DNA of 57,028 nucleotides from Desulfobacterales bacterium (GTDB taxonomy: Bacteria; Desulfobacterota; Desulfobacteria; Desulfobacterales; Desulfosalsimonadaceae): NCBI GenBank assembly GCA_018335195.1, contig JAGXKN010000021.1, positions 1-57,028 of the forward strand. The letters are read 5' to 3'. Positions 35,906-43,580 of the stretch are shown piece after piece. Under the pieces are notes generated by a model. It was not told the DNA's origin. It saw nothing but the letters and a program-made list of their open reading frames with translations, and searched no databases. The position numbers were made by a program, and so were the translations under genes. The stretch's first letter is position 1. The number at the start of each line of letters is the position of its first letter.

Positions 35906-36439
35906 GTGAAGGATTCTGAAACCATTGCGGACATCACTTATTATTTTGCCGCTCCGGATGAACTGCCGCAAGGGTATCTCAACAGAATATCCCGGCTGGT
36001 GGAATCAGGCGGTTCCGTGGCCCCGGAAAAGGTGCGCGAAAATCTTGCGCATGCCTTTCTGATCGTCTACGTCCTCGGCGACAGCGGCGAGATCGTGGCT
36101 TGTGCCGCCCTCAAGCAGCCCCGTGCACAGTTCATTGAAATGGTCCGGGAACAAACCGGCCTGGATCTTGACGGGTACCTGGAGCGGGGCTACAGCTCGG
36201 TGCGCCCGGAATACAGGGGCAAAGGGATTGCCAGCACCATGCTGGCCGGGCTGACGGCCCGGGTGGGCAAGCGCAAGTTATATTCAATTGTTGGGGAGGA
36301 CAATATCGGCGGCCAGAAAATTGCATTAAACAACAATACCCGGAAAGTAACGGTTTATGAAAGCGTGAAGACCGGGAAGAAGATGGGAATATGGATTCCG
36401 GAGTGGATGATCGACAATGCAAACGGGAGTACGCAATGA
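35906..36439 (+). CDS. GNAT-family N-acetyltransferase
   Basis: A 177-residue protein starting at a GTG preceded by AGAGGCGGG. Motif A is complete, SVRPEYRGKGIASTMLAGLTARV, which binds the acetyl-CoA pyrophosphate. The N-terminus predicts helix-strand elements of the fold. The stop overlaps the start of the next regulator (ATGA), so the pair is translationally coupled. The acceptor is unknown. Confidence 0.8.
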   Translation: MKDSETIADITYYFAAPDELPQGYLNRISRLVESGGSVAPEKVRENLAHAFLIVYVLGDSGEIVACAALKQPRAQFIEMVREQTGLDLDGYLERGYSSVRPEYRGKGIASTMLAGLTARVGKRKLYSIVGEDNIGGQKIALNNNTRKVTVYESVKTGKKMGIWIPEWMIDNANGSTQ

Positions 36440-37848
36440 GCGATGATCAAAAGAATCATGTATGGGACAGCAGGTTTGCCGGTCTGCTGCTGGATGCCAT
36501 GGGGGAAGGGGTTTTTACCCTTGATTCCCGGGGATGGATTACCTCCTGGAATCGCGCCATGGAACGGATATCCGGTTACCGGGCAGAGGAAGCCATCGGC
36601 CGGCCGTGTTCGATACTGAAGTTCAGCCGGTGTTTCGGCCGGGAGTGCCCGGCAGACATCACCGAGTGCCAGATCTACAAAAAGGGGATCGTGGCCCCTT
36701 CGGAATGCCGGCTTCAGCACAAAAACGGCCATCAGATATCGGTGATTAAAAATGCCAGGGTGCTAAAGGATGATAACGGCACGGTGATCGGCGTGGTGGA
36801 AACCCTGACCGATCTGACGGAATTGACCGCTGCCAGGCGCAAGGCCGAGGAAGCCGAGCAAAAGCTTTTGGAAAAGCATCAGTTCGGCAATATTATCGGC
36901 AAGAGTCATGCCATGCGGGAGGTTTTCCAGGCCATCCGGGTGGCGGCCAAAAGCGATGCCTCGGTGCTGCTCCAGGGGGAAAGCGGTACCGGCAAGGAGT
37001 TGGTGGCCGGCGCCATTCATTATAACAGCGAAAGAAGCAAGGGCCCCCTGGTGACAGTTAACTGCAGCGCGCTTTCCGAGTCGCTGCTGGAAAGCGAGCT
37101 TTTCGGTCACGTGCGCGGGGCATTCACCGGCGCGCACCGGGACCGGGTCGGTCGTTTCGAGGAAGCCCATGGTGGCACTATCCTGCTCGATGAAATCGGG
37201 GATGTCAGTCCCCTGATCCAGCTCAAGCTGCTCCGTGTGCTTCAGGAACATCAGATCGAGCGGGTGGGCGATACCACGCCGCGTCATATCGATCTGCGGG
37301 TGATTGCCGCCACGCACAAGGATCTCTACAGCTTGGTCCGCGAGGGCCTTTTCCGGGAAGACCTGTTTTACCGGCTCAAGGTGTTTCCGGTTTCCCTGCC
37401 CCCGCTGCGGGAGCGTCGGGAGGATATCCCCCTGCTGGTGCGGCATTTTGTTGACAATTTCAACCGGAAAACCGGCAAGTCGATTTCGGGATTGTCCCAT
37501 GACGCGATGCGCCTTTTGATGGACTACCAGTGGCCGGGCAACGTGCGCGAGCTTGAAAACGCAATTGAGCATGCGTTTGTATTGTGTGAAACTCAGTGGA
37601 TCGACGTGTTTGATCTTCCGGTGGAAATCCGCCGAATGGATCTGGCACCCTGGACCGGGAGGGCTTCGGCAGAGCCGGCCGCTGCTGCAGGCCGGAAAAA
37701 GCTCGACCGGGAATCCCTGCTGGCCCTTTTGCAGGAATGCGGGTGGAACAAGGCGGAAGTGGGGCGCCGTCTGGGAAAAAGCCGCACTTCTGTATGGAAG
37801 TACATGAAGCAGTACGGCATTCCGCTGGATTCGCCGGAAGCGTCTTGA
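36436..37848 (+). CDS. sigma-54-dependent transcriptional activator with Cys-rich PAS domain
   Basis: A 470-residue enhancer-binding protein. Residues ~10-125 are a PAS domain with four cysteines at 58, 66, 71 and 78 ([13 protein letters not shown]), a spacing suitable for metal, Fe-S or redox sensing. The AAA+ core has Walker A GESGTGKE at 181-188, the sigma-54-contact loop GAFTGA at 228-233, Walker B LLDEIGD at about 250-256 and an arginine-rich region [12 protein letters not shown]. Residues ~437-458 are a Fis-type HTH ([20 protein letters not shown]). A sigma-54 promoter match lies 160 bases after its stop, before the thioredoxin/cytochrome operon, which is its most likely target. Confidence 0.92.
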   Translation: MSDDQKNHVWDSRFAGLLLDAMGEGVFTLDSRGWITSWNRAMERISGYRAEEAIGRPCSILKFSRCFGRECPADITECQIYKKGIVAPSECRLQHKNGHQISVIKNARVLKDDNGTVIGVVETLTDLTELTAARRKAEEAEQKLLEKHQFGNIIGKSHAMREVFQAIRVAAKSDASVLLQGESGTGKELVAGAIHYNSERSKGPLVTVNCSALSESLLESELFGHVRGAFTGAHRDRVGRFEEAHGGTILLDEIGDVSPLIQLKLLRVLQEHQIERVGDTTPRHIDLRVIAATHKDLYSLVREGLFREDLFYRLKVFPVSLPPLRERREDIPLLVRHFVDNFNRKTGKSISGLSHDAMRLLMDYQWPGNVRELENAIEHAFVLCETQWIDVFDLPVEIRRMDLAPWTGRASAEPAAAAGRKKLDRESLLALLQECGWNKAEVGRRLGKSRTSVWKYMKQYGIPLDSPEAS

Positions 37849-38007
37849 GGCCTGTTCTGTGAGCGCCATGGTAACGTTATTTAAACGTTATTCTTGACGC
37901 ACTGCGGTGCGCGCCGGGTCCATCCAATGTGCACATGTTTGTGTCGTATACGTTTAACCTTTTGTTTTAAAAGGAATTTTTGTAGGGTCGGTCCGGATTT
38001 GCGACCC

Positions 38008-38023
38008 TGGCACGGTTGTTGAT
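38008..38023 (+). promoter_or_regulatory. sigma-54 (-24/-12) promoter before the thioredoxin/cytochrome operon
   Basis: TGGCAC at 38008-38013, five bases, then TTGAT at 38019-38023, against the consensus TGGCAC-N5-TTGC[AT]. The one mismatch is A for C in the -12 box. Transcription would begin near 38034, leaving about 23 bases before the ATG. Upstream are the palindrome ATGTGCACAT (37927-37936) and two AACGTTATT direct repeats (about 37872-37892), candidate activator sites. Confidence 0.65.
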
Positions 38024-38056
38024 AGACATGGGGTAAAACGCAAAGGAGGAGAAACC

Positions 38057-38374
38057 ATGCCGCTAAAGAGGCTGGAAACCGTTGAAGCTTTTGACAGGGC
38101 AACGAACGAGGGCGTCTGCCTGGTGGATTTTAATGCCCCTTGGTGCGGTCCCTGCAAGGCCCAGGCCCCGATTCTTGAAGAACTGGCTGATGCGTTTGCG
38201 CACCGGGCCGCGGTGGCCGAGGTGGATGTGTCTGCAAACCGGGAAATCGCGCAGCGATTCGGCATTCAGAGTATTCCGACCCTGGTGGTTTTCAAGGAAG
38301 GGCGGGAACAGGCACGCTTTGTCGGCCTGCAGCCCCGGGATGTTCTGGCGGGCGCCATCGAGGCGGCAGTATAG
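38057..38374 (+). CDS. thioredoxin
   Basis: A 105-residue thioredoxin with AAAGGAGGAG before the ATG. The active site is WCGPC at 29-33, preceded by VDFNAP, and the cis-proline segment IQSIPTLVVF follows. The length and motifs are those of a classical cytoplasmic thioredoxin; no signal peptide is seen. It reduces protein disulfides. It is the first gene after the sigma-54 promoter and lies 59 bases before the octaheme cytochrome, so it may serve the sulfur chemistry of this operon, although the cytochrome is exported and the thioredoxin is not. Confidence 0.92.
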   Translation: MPLKRLETVEAFDRATNEGVCLVDFNAPWCGPCKAQAPILEELADAFAHRAAVAEVDVSANREIAQRFGIQSIPTLVVFKEGREQARFVGLQPRDVLAGAIEAAV

Positions 38375-38433
38375 GACACACGAAGGTCCGGCCTGCATCA
38401 ATTGTGACTGAAGCGATGGAGAGGAGATTACGG

Positions 38434-39825
38434 ATGCGCGCAAAGTTGATCCGGGCAGTACTCATTGTCTTTATGCTGACGGGTTCTGCAGCGGCAGTTG
38501 ACCACGGCCAGTATTTGAAGGATTCATATCCGGACGGTCCGGCAGTGACACAAGATTGTCTGAAATGCCACCAGAAACAGGCCGCGGATTTCATGGAAAC
38601 CGCCCATTGGCTGTGGGAGGGCCCCTCACCGCATGTTTCAGGCCAGCCCGAAGACCTGCGCCTCGGCAAAAGAAACCTCATGAACAATTACTGAGTGGGC
38701 ATTGAATCCAATTGGTGCAGTTGCACCAAATGCCATGCCGGCTATGGCTGGGAGGATGATTCTTTTGATTTTACCGACAAGTCCGGGATCGACTGCCTGG
38801 TATGCCATGACACCACGGGCACGTATGCGGAAAACAAGGGGTCGTGCGGATATCCGGATGATTCCGTGGACCTTGCCGAGGCGGCAAAAAGCGTGGGCAA
38901 GCCGGACCGGGGCAACTGCGGTTCCTGTCACTGGTACGGGGGCGGCGGAAACAACGTAAAGCACGGGGACATGGGCAAGGCCCTGGCCGATCCCGCAAGG
39001 AAGCTTGATGTGCACATGGGGGGCCTGGGTTTTCAATGCCAGGACTGCCACACCGCCCGGAATCACAAAATCTCCGGGAAAAGCAACACTTCCTCTGTTA
39101 CCGAGGGGACGGTTTCGTGCACGGATTGCCATGAAAAAAGACCCCACAATGCATCTTCGCCCCTTCTCGACGAACTCAATGACCACTGTGATGCCCTTTC
39201 CTGCCAGGTCTGTCATATCCCGGAATACGCCAGGGCGGCAAAAACCACCACGCTCTGGGACTGGTCGAAAAGCGGCGAGGAGAACAAGGTCCTGGAGCAG
39301 ACCGACGACATGGAAAAGGTGCTGAGCCGGAAAAAGGGGCTGATGGTCCGGAAAAGCAACTTGACCCCGCATTATGCATGGTACAACGGCAAGCACAAGC
39401 GTTATCTCAATGGCGACCCGGTCAATCCGGACGGGGTAACGCAATTGAATCCGCCCCAGGGCGATATCACGGACCCGGAGGCAAAAATTGCCCCCTATAA
39501 GCTGATGCACGGGGTGGAACCCGCGGATGCCGAGCTTCATCACCTGATCGTGCCCAAGCTGTTCGGCGAGGGCGGATATTTTGAGACCTACGACTGGCAG
39601 CAGTCCGCGGAAAAGGGGATGGCCGCGGCCGGACTTGATTTTTCCGGGGAAATAACGTTTGTGAAAACCGTTATGCACTGGCGCTTGAATCATCAGGTGG
39701 CCCCCGCAAGGCAGGCCCTTTCATGTCTGGATTGTCACGGATCCGAAGGTGTGATGGATTTCCGGGCGTTGGGATATGACGGAGACCCGGCCGCGGTCGG
39801 CGGCAGACGGGCAGAAAGTGAATAA
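38434..39825 (+). CDS. octaheme c-type cytochrome (tetrathionate-reductase family) with in-frame TGA, probable selenocysteine 87
   Basis: A 463-residue exported protein if TGA at 38692-38694 is read as selenocysteine (residue 87). The ATG follows GAGGAG, and residues 1-22 form a signal peptide. It has eight CXXCH haem sites, CLKCH before the TGA and CTKCH, CLVCH, CGSCH, CQDCH, CTDCH, CQVCH and CLDCH after it, the count of octaheme tetrathionate reductases. The sequence around the TGA is LMNNY-U-VGIESNW, then the second haem and CHAGYGW. As I recall, family members have Cys here (NN[FY]C), one of the active-site residues in the Shewanella structure. Homology is continuous on both sides, and no ribosome-binding site precedes the GTG after the TGA. 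A plain nonsense mutation remains the alternative. Confidence 0.8.
38692..38729 (+). promoter_or_regulatory. TGA codon with SECIS-like stem-loop
   Basis: Downstream of the TGA, TTGGTGC (38712-38718) pairs perfectly with GCACCAA (38723-38729), leaving the loop AGTT. The loop begins 24 bases after the TGA and has G as its second base. Bacterial SECIS elements usually place the apical loop about 16-37 bases after the UGA, with a G among the first two loop bases, so this fits. E. coli fdhF has a closely similar upper stem. Confidence 0.65.
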
Positions 39826-39875
39826 GCAAGAGACAGCGGTGTAAACGGGCGCAGATAAACCAAAAGGAGGCCAAC

Positions 39876-40235
39876 ATGACCGACAATGTGGTAATTACCC
39901 TGGCATGCGGAACCAACAATCCCAACCGGGCCACCCGGGCCGTGCACCTGGCCACGGTTGCCCATAAGGAAGGAAAAAACGTGACCCTGTTTTTGCTCGA
40001 CGAGGCCGTGTATATCGCCAAGGAAGGGCTTGCCCTGCATCTGCGCGCAGCTACCGGCGACGTGGCCGATGACCTGCTCACCTACCTGCAGGCCCACGAA
40101 GTGCCGATCCTGGTTTGCACGCCGTGTGCCAAAGCCAGGCGGGTGGCGGAATCGGATCTGATCGAAGGCGCCAGGATGGCTGCGGCCAGTGAATTGATCC
40201 ATCTTTCATGCGACGCCGCGGTCATCAGCCTCTAG
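39876..40235 (+). CDS. DsrE-like sulfur-relay family protein
   Basis: A 119-residue cytoplasmic protein, with AAAAGGAGG before the ATG. The N-terminal strand and loop (VVITLACGTNNPNRATRAVHLATVAHKEGKNVTLFLLDEAV) and the later VPILVCTPCAKARRV, with two cysteines, match the DsrE/YchN fold, in which a conserved cysteine in this region can carry persulfide sulfur. It lies 51 bases after the cytochrome and is probably cotranscribed. Together with thioredoxin it suggests an operon for reducing or relaying sulfur (or selenium) species, but no partner DsrF/DsrH is present. Confidence 0.8.
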   Translation: MTDNVVITLACGTNNPNRATRAVHLATVAHKEGKNVTLFLLDEAVYIAKEGLALHLRAATGDVADDLLTYLQAHEVPILVCTPCAKARRVAESDLIEGARMAAASELIHLSCDAAVISL

Positions 40236-40272
40236 GGCGGCCTTAAAAAACGCGTTATACAGACGAGCCGGC

Positions 40273-41148
40273 ATGGATATCGGAGTCATTAGCGTCCGGG
40301 GAAGCGATTATCACCCCAATCGGCGGCTGCTGGAAGCCGCCCGCAGGCGGGGGTGCCGTCTGGGACTGGTTGATCCCTACCGGACAGGGCCGGGGATCAT
40401 GCAGGGCGTGCTCGGCATGGGCGGCATGGAAAACACCGGGCCGCCCCGGGTGATTCTGCCGCGGCAGGGCGCCCAGATCGGGGATTCCAGCCTGACCGTG
40501 CTTGCGCAGTTCGCCGCCATGGGCATCGTCCTGGTCAATGATGTGCCGGCCATTTCCGTTGCCAGAAACAAGTTTTTGACGCTGCAGGCACTTGCCGGCA
40601 GCGGCCTGCCGGTGCCGGATACTTTTTTTGCCAATTCCGGGGCACTGGTATACAACGCAATCAATCGCCTGGGCGGCTACCCGGTGGTGGCAAAAAAACT
40701 CAGCGGCCGCCAGGGCGCGGAAGTGTTTTTGCTGACAAGCCGACAGGATGCCGAGCGGATCGTGGACGAGCACCTGGAGCCGGGACAGGGGGTCTTGCTT
40801 CAGGGCTTTATCGCGCCTGAAGGCCGCAGGGATCTGCGGGTGATGGTAATCGGCGGAAACGTCGCGGCGGCTGCGGAGTTTTTTCCGAAACCGGGGGATT
40901 TTCGGTCCAATTTTCATCTCGGCGGAAACATCCGGGGTGTTTCAATTTCCGGGGACATTGAAAAATTTGCTGCAGACAGCGCCCGGGCGGTGGGGCTCGA
41001 CATTGCGGGCGTGGACCTGGTGGTGGATGCGGCCGGGGCACCGTGGGTGATCGAGGTCAATTATTCCCCCGGGTTCAGGGGCCTGGAGGCGGCCACCGGA
41101 AAGGATGTTGCCGCGGAAATCATCGATTTTGCGATGTCGTACATTTGA
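40273..41148 (+). CDS. RimK-like ATP-grasp ligase
   Basis: A 291-residue ATP-grasp protein of the RimK group. Landmarks are LVNDVPAISVARNKFLTLQALAGSGLPVPDTFF, the nucleotide-binding PVVAKKLSGRQGAEVFL, QGFIAPEGRRDLRVMVIGG and the metal-binding IEVNYSPGFRGLE. Such enzymes form an amide bond between a carboxylate and an amine: glutamate tails on ribosomal S6, F420 or peptides, or lysine-biosynthesis intermediates. The three residues following SPG differ from classical RimK, so its substrate may be different. It begins a three-gene run with a PP-loop and a radical SAM protein; AAAACGCGTT lies before this and the next gene. Confidence 0.85.
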   Translation: MDIGVISVRGSDYHPNRRLLEAARRRGCRLGLVDPYRTGPGIMQGVLGMGGMENTGPPRVILPRQGAQIGDSSLTVLAQFAAMGIVLVNDVPAISVARNKFLTLQALAGSGLPVPDTFFANSGALVYNAINRLGGYPVVAKKLSGRQGAEVFLLTSRQDAERIVDEHLEPGQGVLLQGFIAPEGRRDLRVMVIGGNVAAAAEFFPKPGDFRSNFHLGGNIRGVSISGDIEKFAADSARAVGLDIAGVDLVVDAAGAPWVIEVNYSPGFRGLEAATGKDVAAEIIDFAMSYI

Positions 41149-41160
41149 TTCCTTCTTTTA

Positions 41161-41172
41161 AAAACGCGTTTT
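41161..41172. repeat. AAAACGCGTTTT palindrome, near-copy upstream of the ATP-grasp gene
   Basis: A perfect 12-bp palindrome 12 bases before the PP-loop gene. The core AAAACGCGTT recurs at 40248-40257, 16 bases before the ATP-grasp gene. Both genes lack a good ribosome-binding site, so the shared segment may be a regulatory or translational element, or chance. Confidence 0.3.
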
Positions 41173-41183
41173 AATTTACGGAT

Positions 41184-42317
41184 ATGCGGATACGAAACCT
41201 GCAATTACAAGAAAATGAAGGCCGCACCCGGGCCGAGGCCACGGTGACCTGGGAGGACTGCGACCAGCCGGAAAAGCCGATTTTTATTGAAACCACCGCT
41301 CAACACGCCCGGGATCTGGCTGCCAATCCGCACGCGTTTCTGGTGGGATGCATCATTCCGGCCCTGCATTTCGGAGAAAAGCGCATCGCCGTCGAGGGCA
41401 CGGTCTGCCCGGAGCTGCTGGAAGGCCTGGAAACCGTGATGGCCCTGATGCGGGTGTGGACCGGTGGCGTTTATCAGCCCCTGCGCATCGAGCCGGGAAG
41501 GATTGCGGAAACAACCGGGCAAAGCGGGGCGCCGAAACACCGGGCCGGGATGCTGTATTCCGGCGGGATTGATTCCATAGCCGCGCTGCGGTTGAACATG
41601 CAGCACTATCCGCCGTCGCATCCGGGCCGGGTGCGGGACTGCTTTTTCGTGCACGGCTTTGACATCGGCGGGGTGGTGGCCCGGGGCATGAAGTATCACG
41701 TGTTTGACCGGGGTCTTGCGGCCATGGAAAAGGTCACGGACGGGGCCGGGGTCAACACGATTGCCGTGTATACAAATATCCGGCATCTGTGCGATGAAAG
41801 GGATCTCTGGCTGAACCGGTTTTTCGGGGCGGTGCTGGCGGCCGTGGCACACGGGTTTTCCTCCCGGCTGGATCTTTTCTACATTGCATCCTCCTATGAC
41901 CTGGAAAATCTGGCGCCGTGCGGCTCCCACCCCATGCTTGACCCGGAATACGGCAGTTTTGATCTGCACATCCGGCACCGGGACGCGGCATGGAGCCGGC
42001 TGGAAAAATTGAAAATCGTGGCCGATTGGGAGCCCGGGTTCCAGAATTTCCGGGTGTGCCTGGCCAATGTGGAAGACCGGCTCAACTGCGGCCGGTGCGA
42101 GAAGTGCGTGCGCACCATGACCGGGTTGGTGGCCATCAACGCCCTGCACCGGACCCGGGCCTTTGTGGAAGACGACGTGACACCGGAGATGTTTGACGCA
42201 TTTAAAATCAACATCCGCCACAGGGAGCCGTTTTACATCGAGCTGCTGCCGCTTCTGGAAAAACAGGGCCGAACCGACCTGGTACAAAAGATTCGAAAAA
42301 AACTTTCCGAGGAGTAA
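41184..42317 (+). CDS. QueC-like PP-loop ATPase of unknown substrate
   Basis: A 377-residue protein with a novel N-terminal ~115 residues and a PP-loop domain, whose ATP-pyrophosphatase motif is SGGIDS at 126-131. The C-terminal part holds C292-x9-C302-x2-C305-x2-C308 in VEDRLNCGRCEKCVRT, the four-cysteine zinc site familiar from QueC (7-cyano-7-deazaguanine synthase). QueC itself is about 220-230 residues and part of queuosine synthesis; QueD, QueE and QueF are absent here. Relatives elsewhere act on peptides, so the neighbouring ATP-grasp and radical SAM genes hint at a modified peptide or small molecule. Start uncertain: no clear ribosome-binding site. Confidence 0.7.
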   Translation: MRIRNLQLQENEGRTRAEATVTWEDCDQPEKPIFIETTAQHARDLAANPHAFLVGCIIPALHFGEKRIAVEGTVCPELLEGLETVMALMRVWTGGVYQPLRIEPGRIAETTGQSGAPKHRAGMLYSGGIDSIAALRLNMQHYPPSHPGRVRDCFFVHGFDIGGVVARGMKYHVFDRGLAAMEKVTDGAGVNTIAVYTNIRHLCDERDLWLNRFFGAVLAAVAHGFSSRLDLFYIASSYDLENLAPCGSHPMLDPEYGSFDLHIRHRDAAWSRLEKLKIVADWEPGFQNFRVCLANVEDRLNCGRCEKCVRTMTGLVAINALHRTRAFVEDDVTPEMFDAFKINIRHREPFYIELLPLLEKQGRTDLVQKIRKKLSEE

Positions 42318-42323
42318 GTAACC

Positions 42324-43580
42324 ATGCAGGATGTGTTGTTCATACAATTTTTGAGCCGCTCCCGGCGGGGCTACTGGGACCTGGCAAACGGGTTTTCCGA
42401 TGTGTGGGACCTGTGCAAAAGCCGCGGGGATTTTCACTGGGTGGTCCATGAGCCCGAAAGTGACAAATGGTACAAAGAAGAAACCTACACCAGCCGGGAA
42501 TTGCCAATCACCCGGGGCACGGTCTATGTGAGTGCCTCTTATATCAATCATTTGTACCAGGCTTATGTCTGGGCGCAGATGTACCCTGGGATTTCCTTTG
42601 TGGTCGGCGGTCCGGTGGCCGCTGCACGGGCCGGGTGTAGCAGTCAATGGGAGCCCCTGTATTTCGATATGCGCAAAAACGCCACCCTGCCGCAAAACTT
42701 GACAATTACCGGCAAAAGCGTGGAGCAGTTCTTCGGGGTTCCCGATTTTTCCGGCAAGTGGAAGCTGTCGATACCCGATCAAATTTTGCCGGCCGACGCG
42801 CCTGTCTATATTTCCTATACCCTGGACAACGGCTGTTACTGGGGCCGGTGCATTTACTGCAACATCAAGGAGGCTCCAAGGGAGCTGTTCCGGCAGCGCA
42901 GATACATGGGATTCGAGTTTTCCGAGCTCGAACATCCGGGCAGAAAAATCGTCCGGCTCAATACCGGTTCGATGACGCCCGGATATATCCGGGAGGTTTT
43001 GCCCGGCCTGCCTGTTCGCAGCGATCTGGAATACAGAACGTTCATGCGCTGCGCAAAGGCCGAAAACCGGGCCCTGGCCCGGGTGGTTGCGCAGGAAGAA
43101 ACCGTTTTGCCGGAACTGACAATGGGCATCGGCATAGAATTTCCCTCGGATCGCATGCTCGCATACATGGACAAGGGAATCACCTGTGCCGATATTCTGG
43201 AAACCCTGCGCATTTGCGGCAATGCAGGCATCCGGGTCAACGGCAACCTCATCCTGGGCTGGGGCAACCTGGTTGAACAGGACCTGCGGGAACTTGAACG
43301 GTTTTTCGATCAGATGCCGGAGCGCTCCATGACATCGCTGCAGCTTCGTTGGCTTTACGCCCATCCGCGCACGGTGATTCACGAGCAATACAGCGGCGAG
43401 CCGAGCTTCCTGGGGCCGTTTTACCTGGGCTTTCGGGCAAAAATCTCCGGGGCGCAGCAAAAGCGCAACGCAGAAGCCGTGCGGATAATTGAAGCATACA
43501 GCCGGAAAAAGCAGTTCCGGCTTGAGGGTCTGGGCAATGTCAAGCCGGCCCCGGGCGGAGGTGGAGAACATGCAGCCTGA
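42324..43580 (+). CDS. radical SAM protein with B12-binding-like N-terminus
   Basis: A 418-residue protein, 6 bases after the PP-loop gene. The N-terminus alternates strands and helices and contains YPGISFVVGGPVAAA, like the nucleotide-binding edge of cobalamin-binding domains. The radical SAM cluster site is C171-x4-C176-x2-C179 in NGCYWGRCIYCN, one residue longer than the canonical CxxxCxxC but found in B12-type families. The usual SAM-binding glycine patch may be represented by the MGIGIEFPSD and NGNLILGWGN segments. The family carries out difficult methylations or rearrangements. Given the ATP-grasp and QueC-like partners, it could be a maturase in an undescribed pathway. Its end overlaps the cyclase start by 11 bases. 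Confidence 0.8.
   Translation: MQDVLFIQFLSRSRRGYWDLANGFSDVWDLCKSRGDFHWVVHEPESDKWYKEETYTSRELPITRGTVYVSASYINHLYQAYVWAQMYPGISFVVGGPVAAARAGCSSQWEPLYFDMRKNATLPQNLTITGKSVEQFFGVPDFSGKWKLSIPDQILPADAPVYISYTLDNGCYWGRCIYCNIKEAPRELFRQRRYMGFEFSELEHPGRKIVRLNTGSMTPGYIREVLPGLPVRSDLEYRTFMRCAKAENRALARVVAQEETVLPELTMGIGIEFPSDRMLAYMDKGITCADILETLRICGNAGIRVNGNLILGWGNLVEQDLRELERFFDQMPERSMTSLQLRWLYAHPRTVIHEQYSGEPSFLGPFYLGFRAKISGAQQKRNAEAVRIIEAYSRKKQFRLEGLGNVKPAPGGGGEHAA

Noticed and set aside
38695-39825. Second half of the octaheme cytochrome as a separate gene starting at GTG
   Set aside because: No ribosome-binding site or signal peptide would be present, haem 1 and the signal peptide are in the first half, and the two halves are in the same frame with only the TGA between them.
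41205-43571. Very long (788-codon) minus-strand frame across the PP-loop and radical SAM genes
   Set aside because: It is the reverse shadow of two clearly coding plus-strand genes with motifs; its composition (His/Pro/Gly-rich) is typical of antisense frames in GC-rich DNA.
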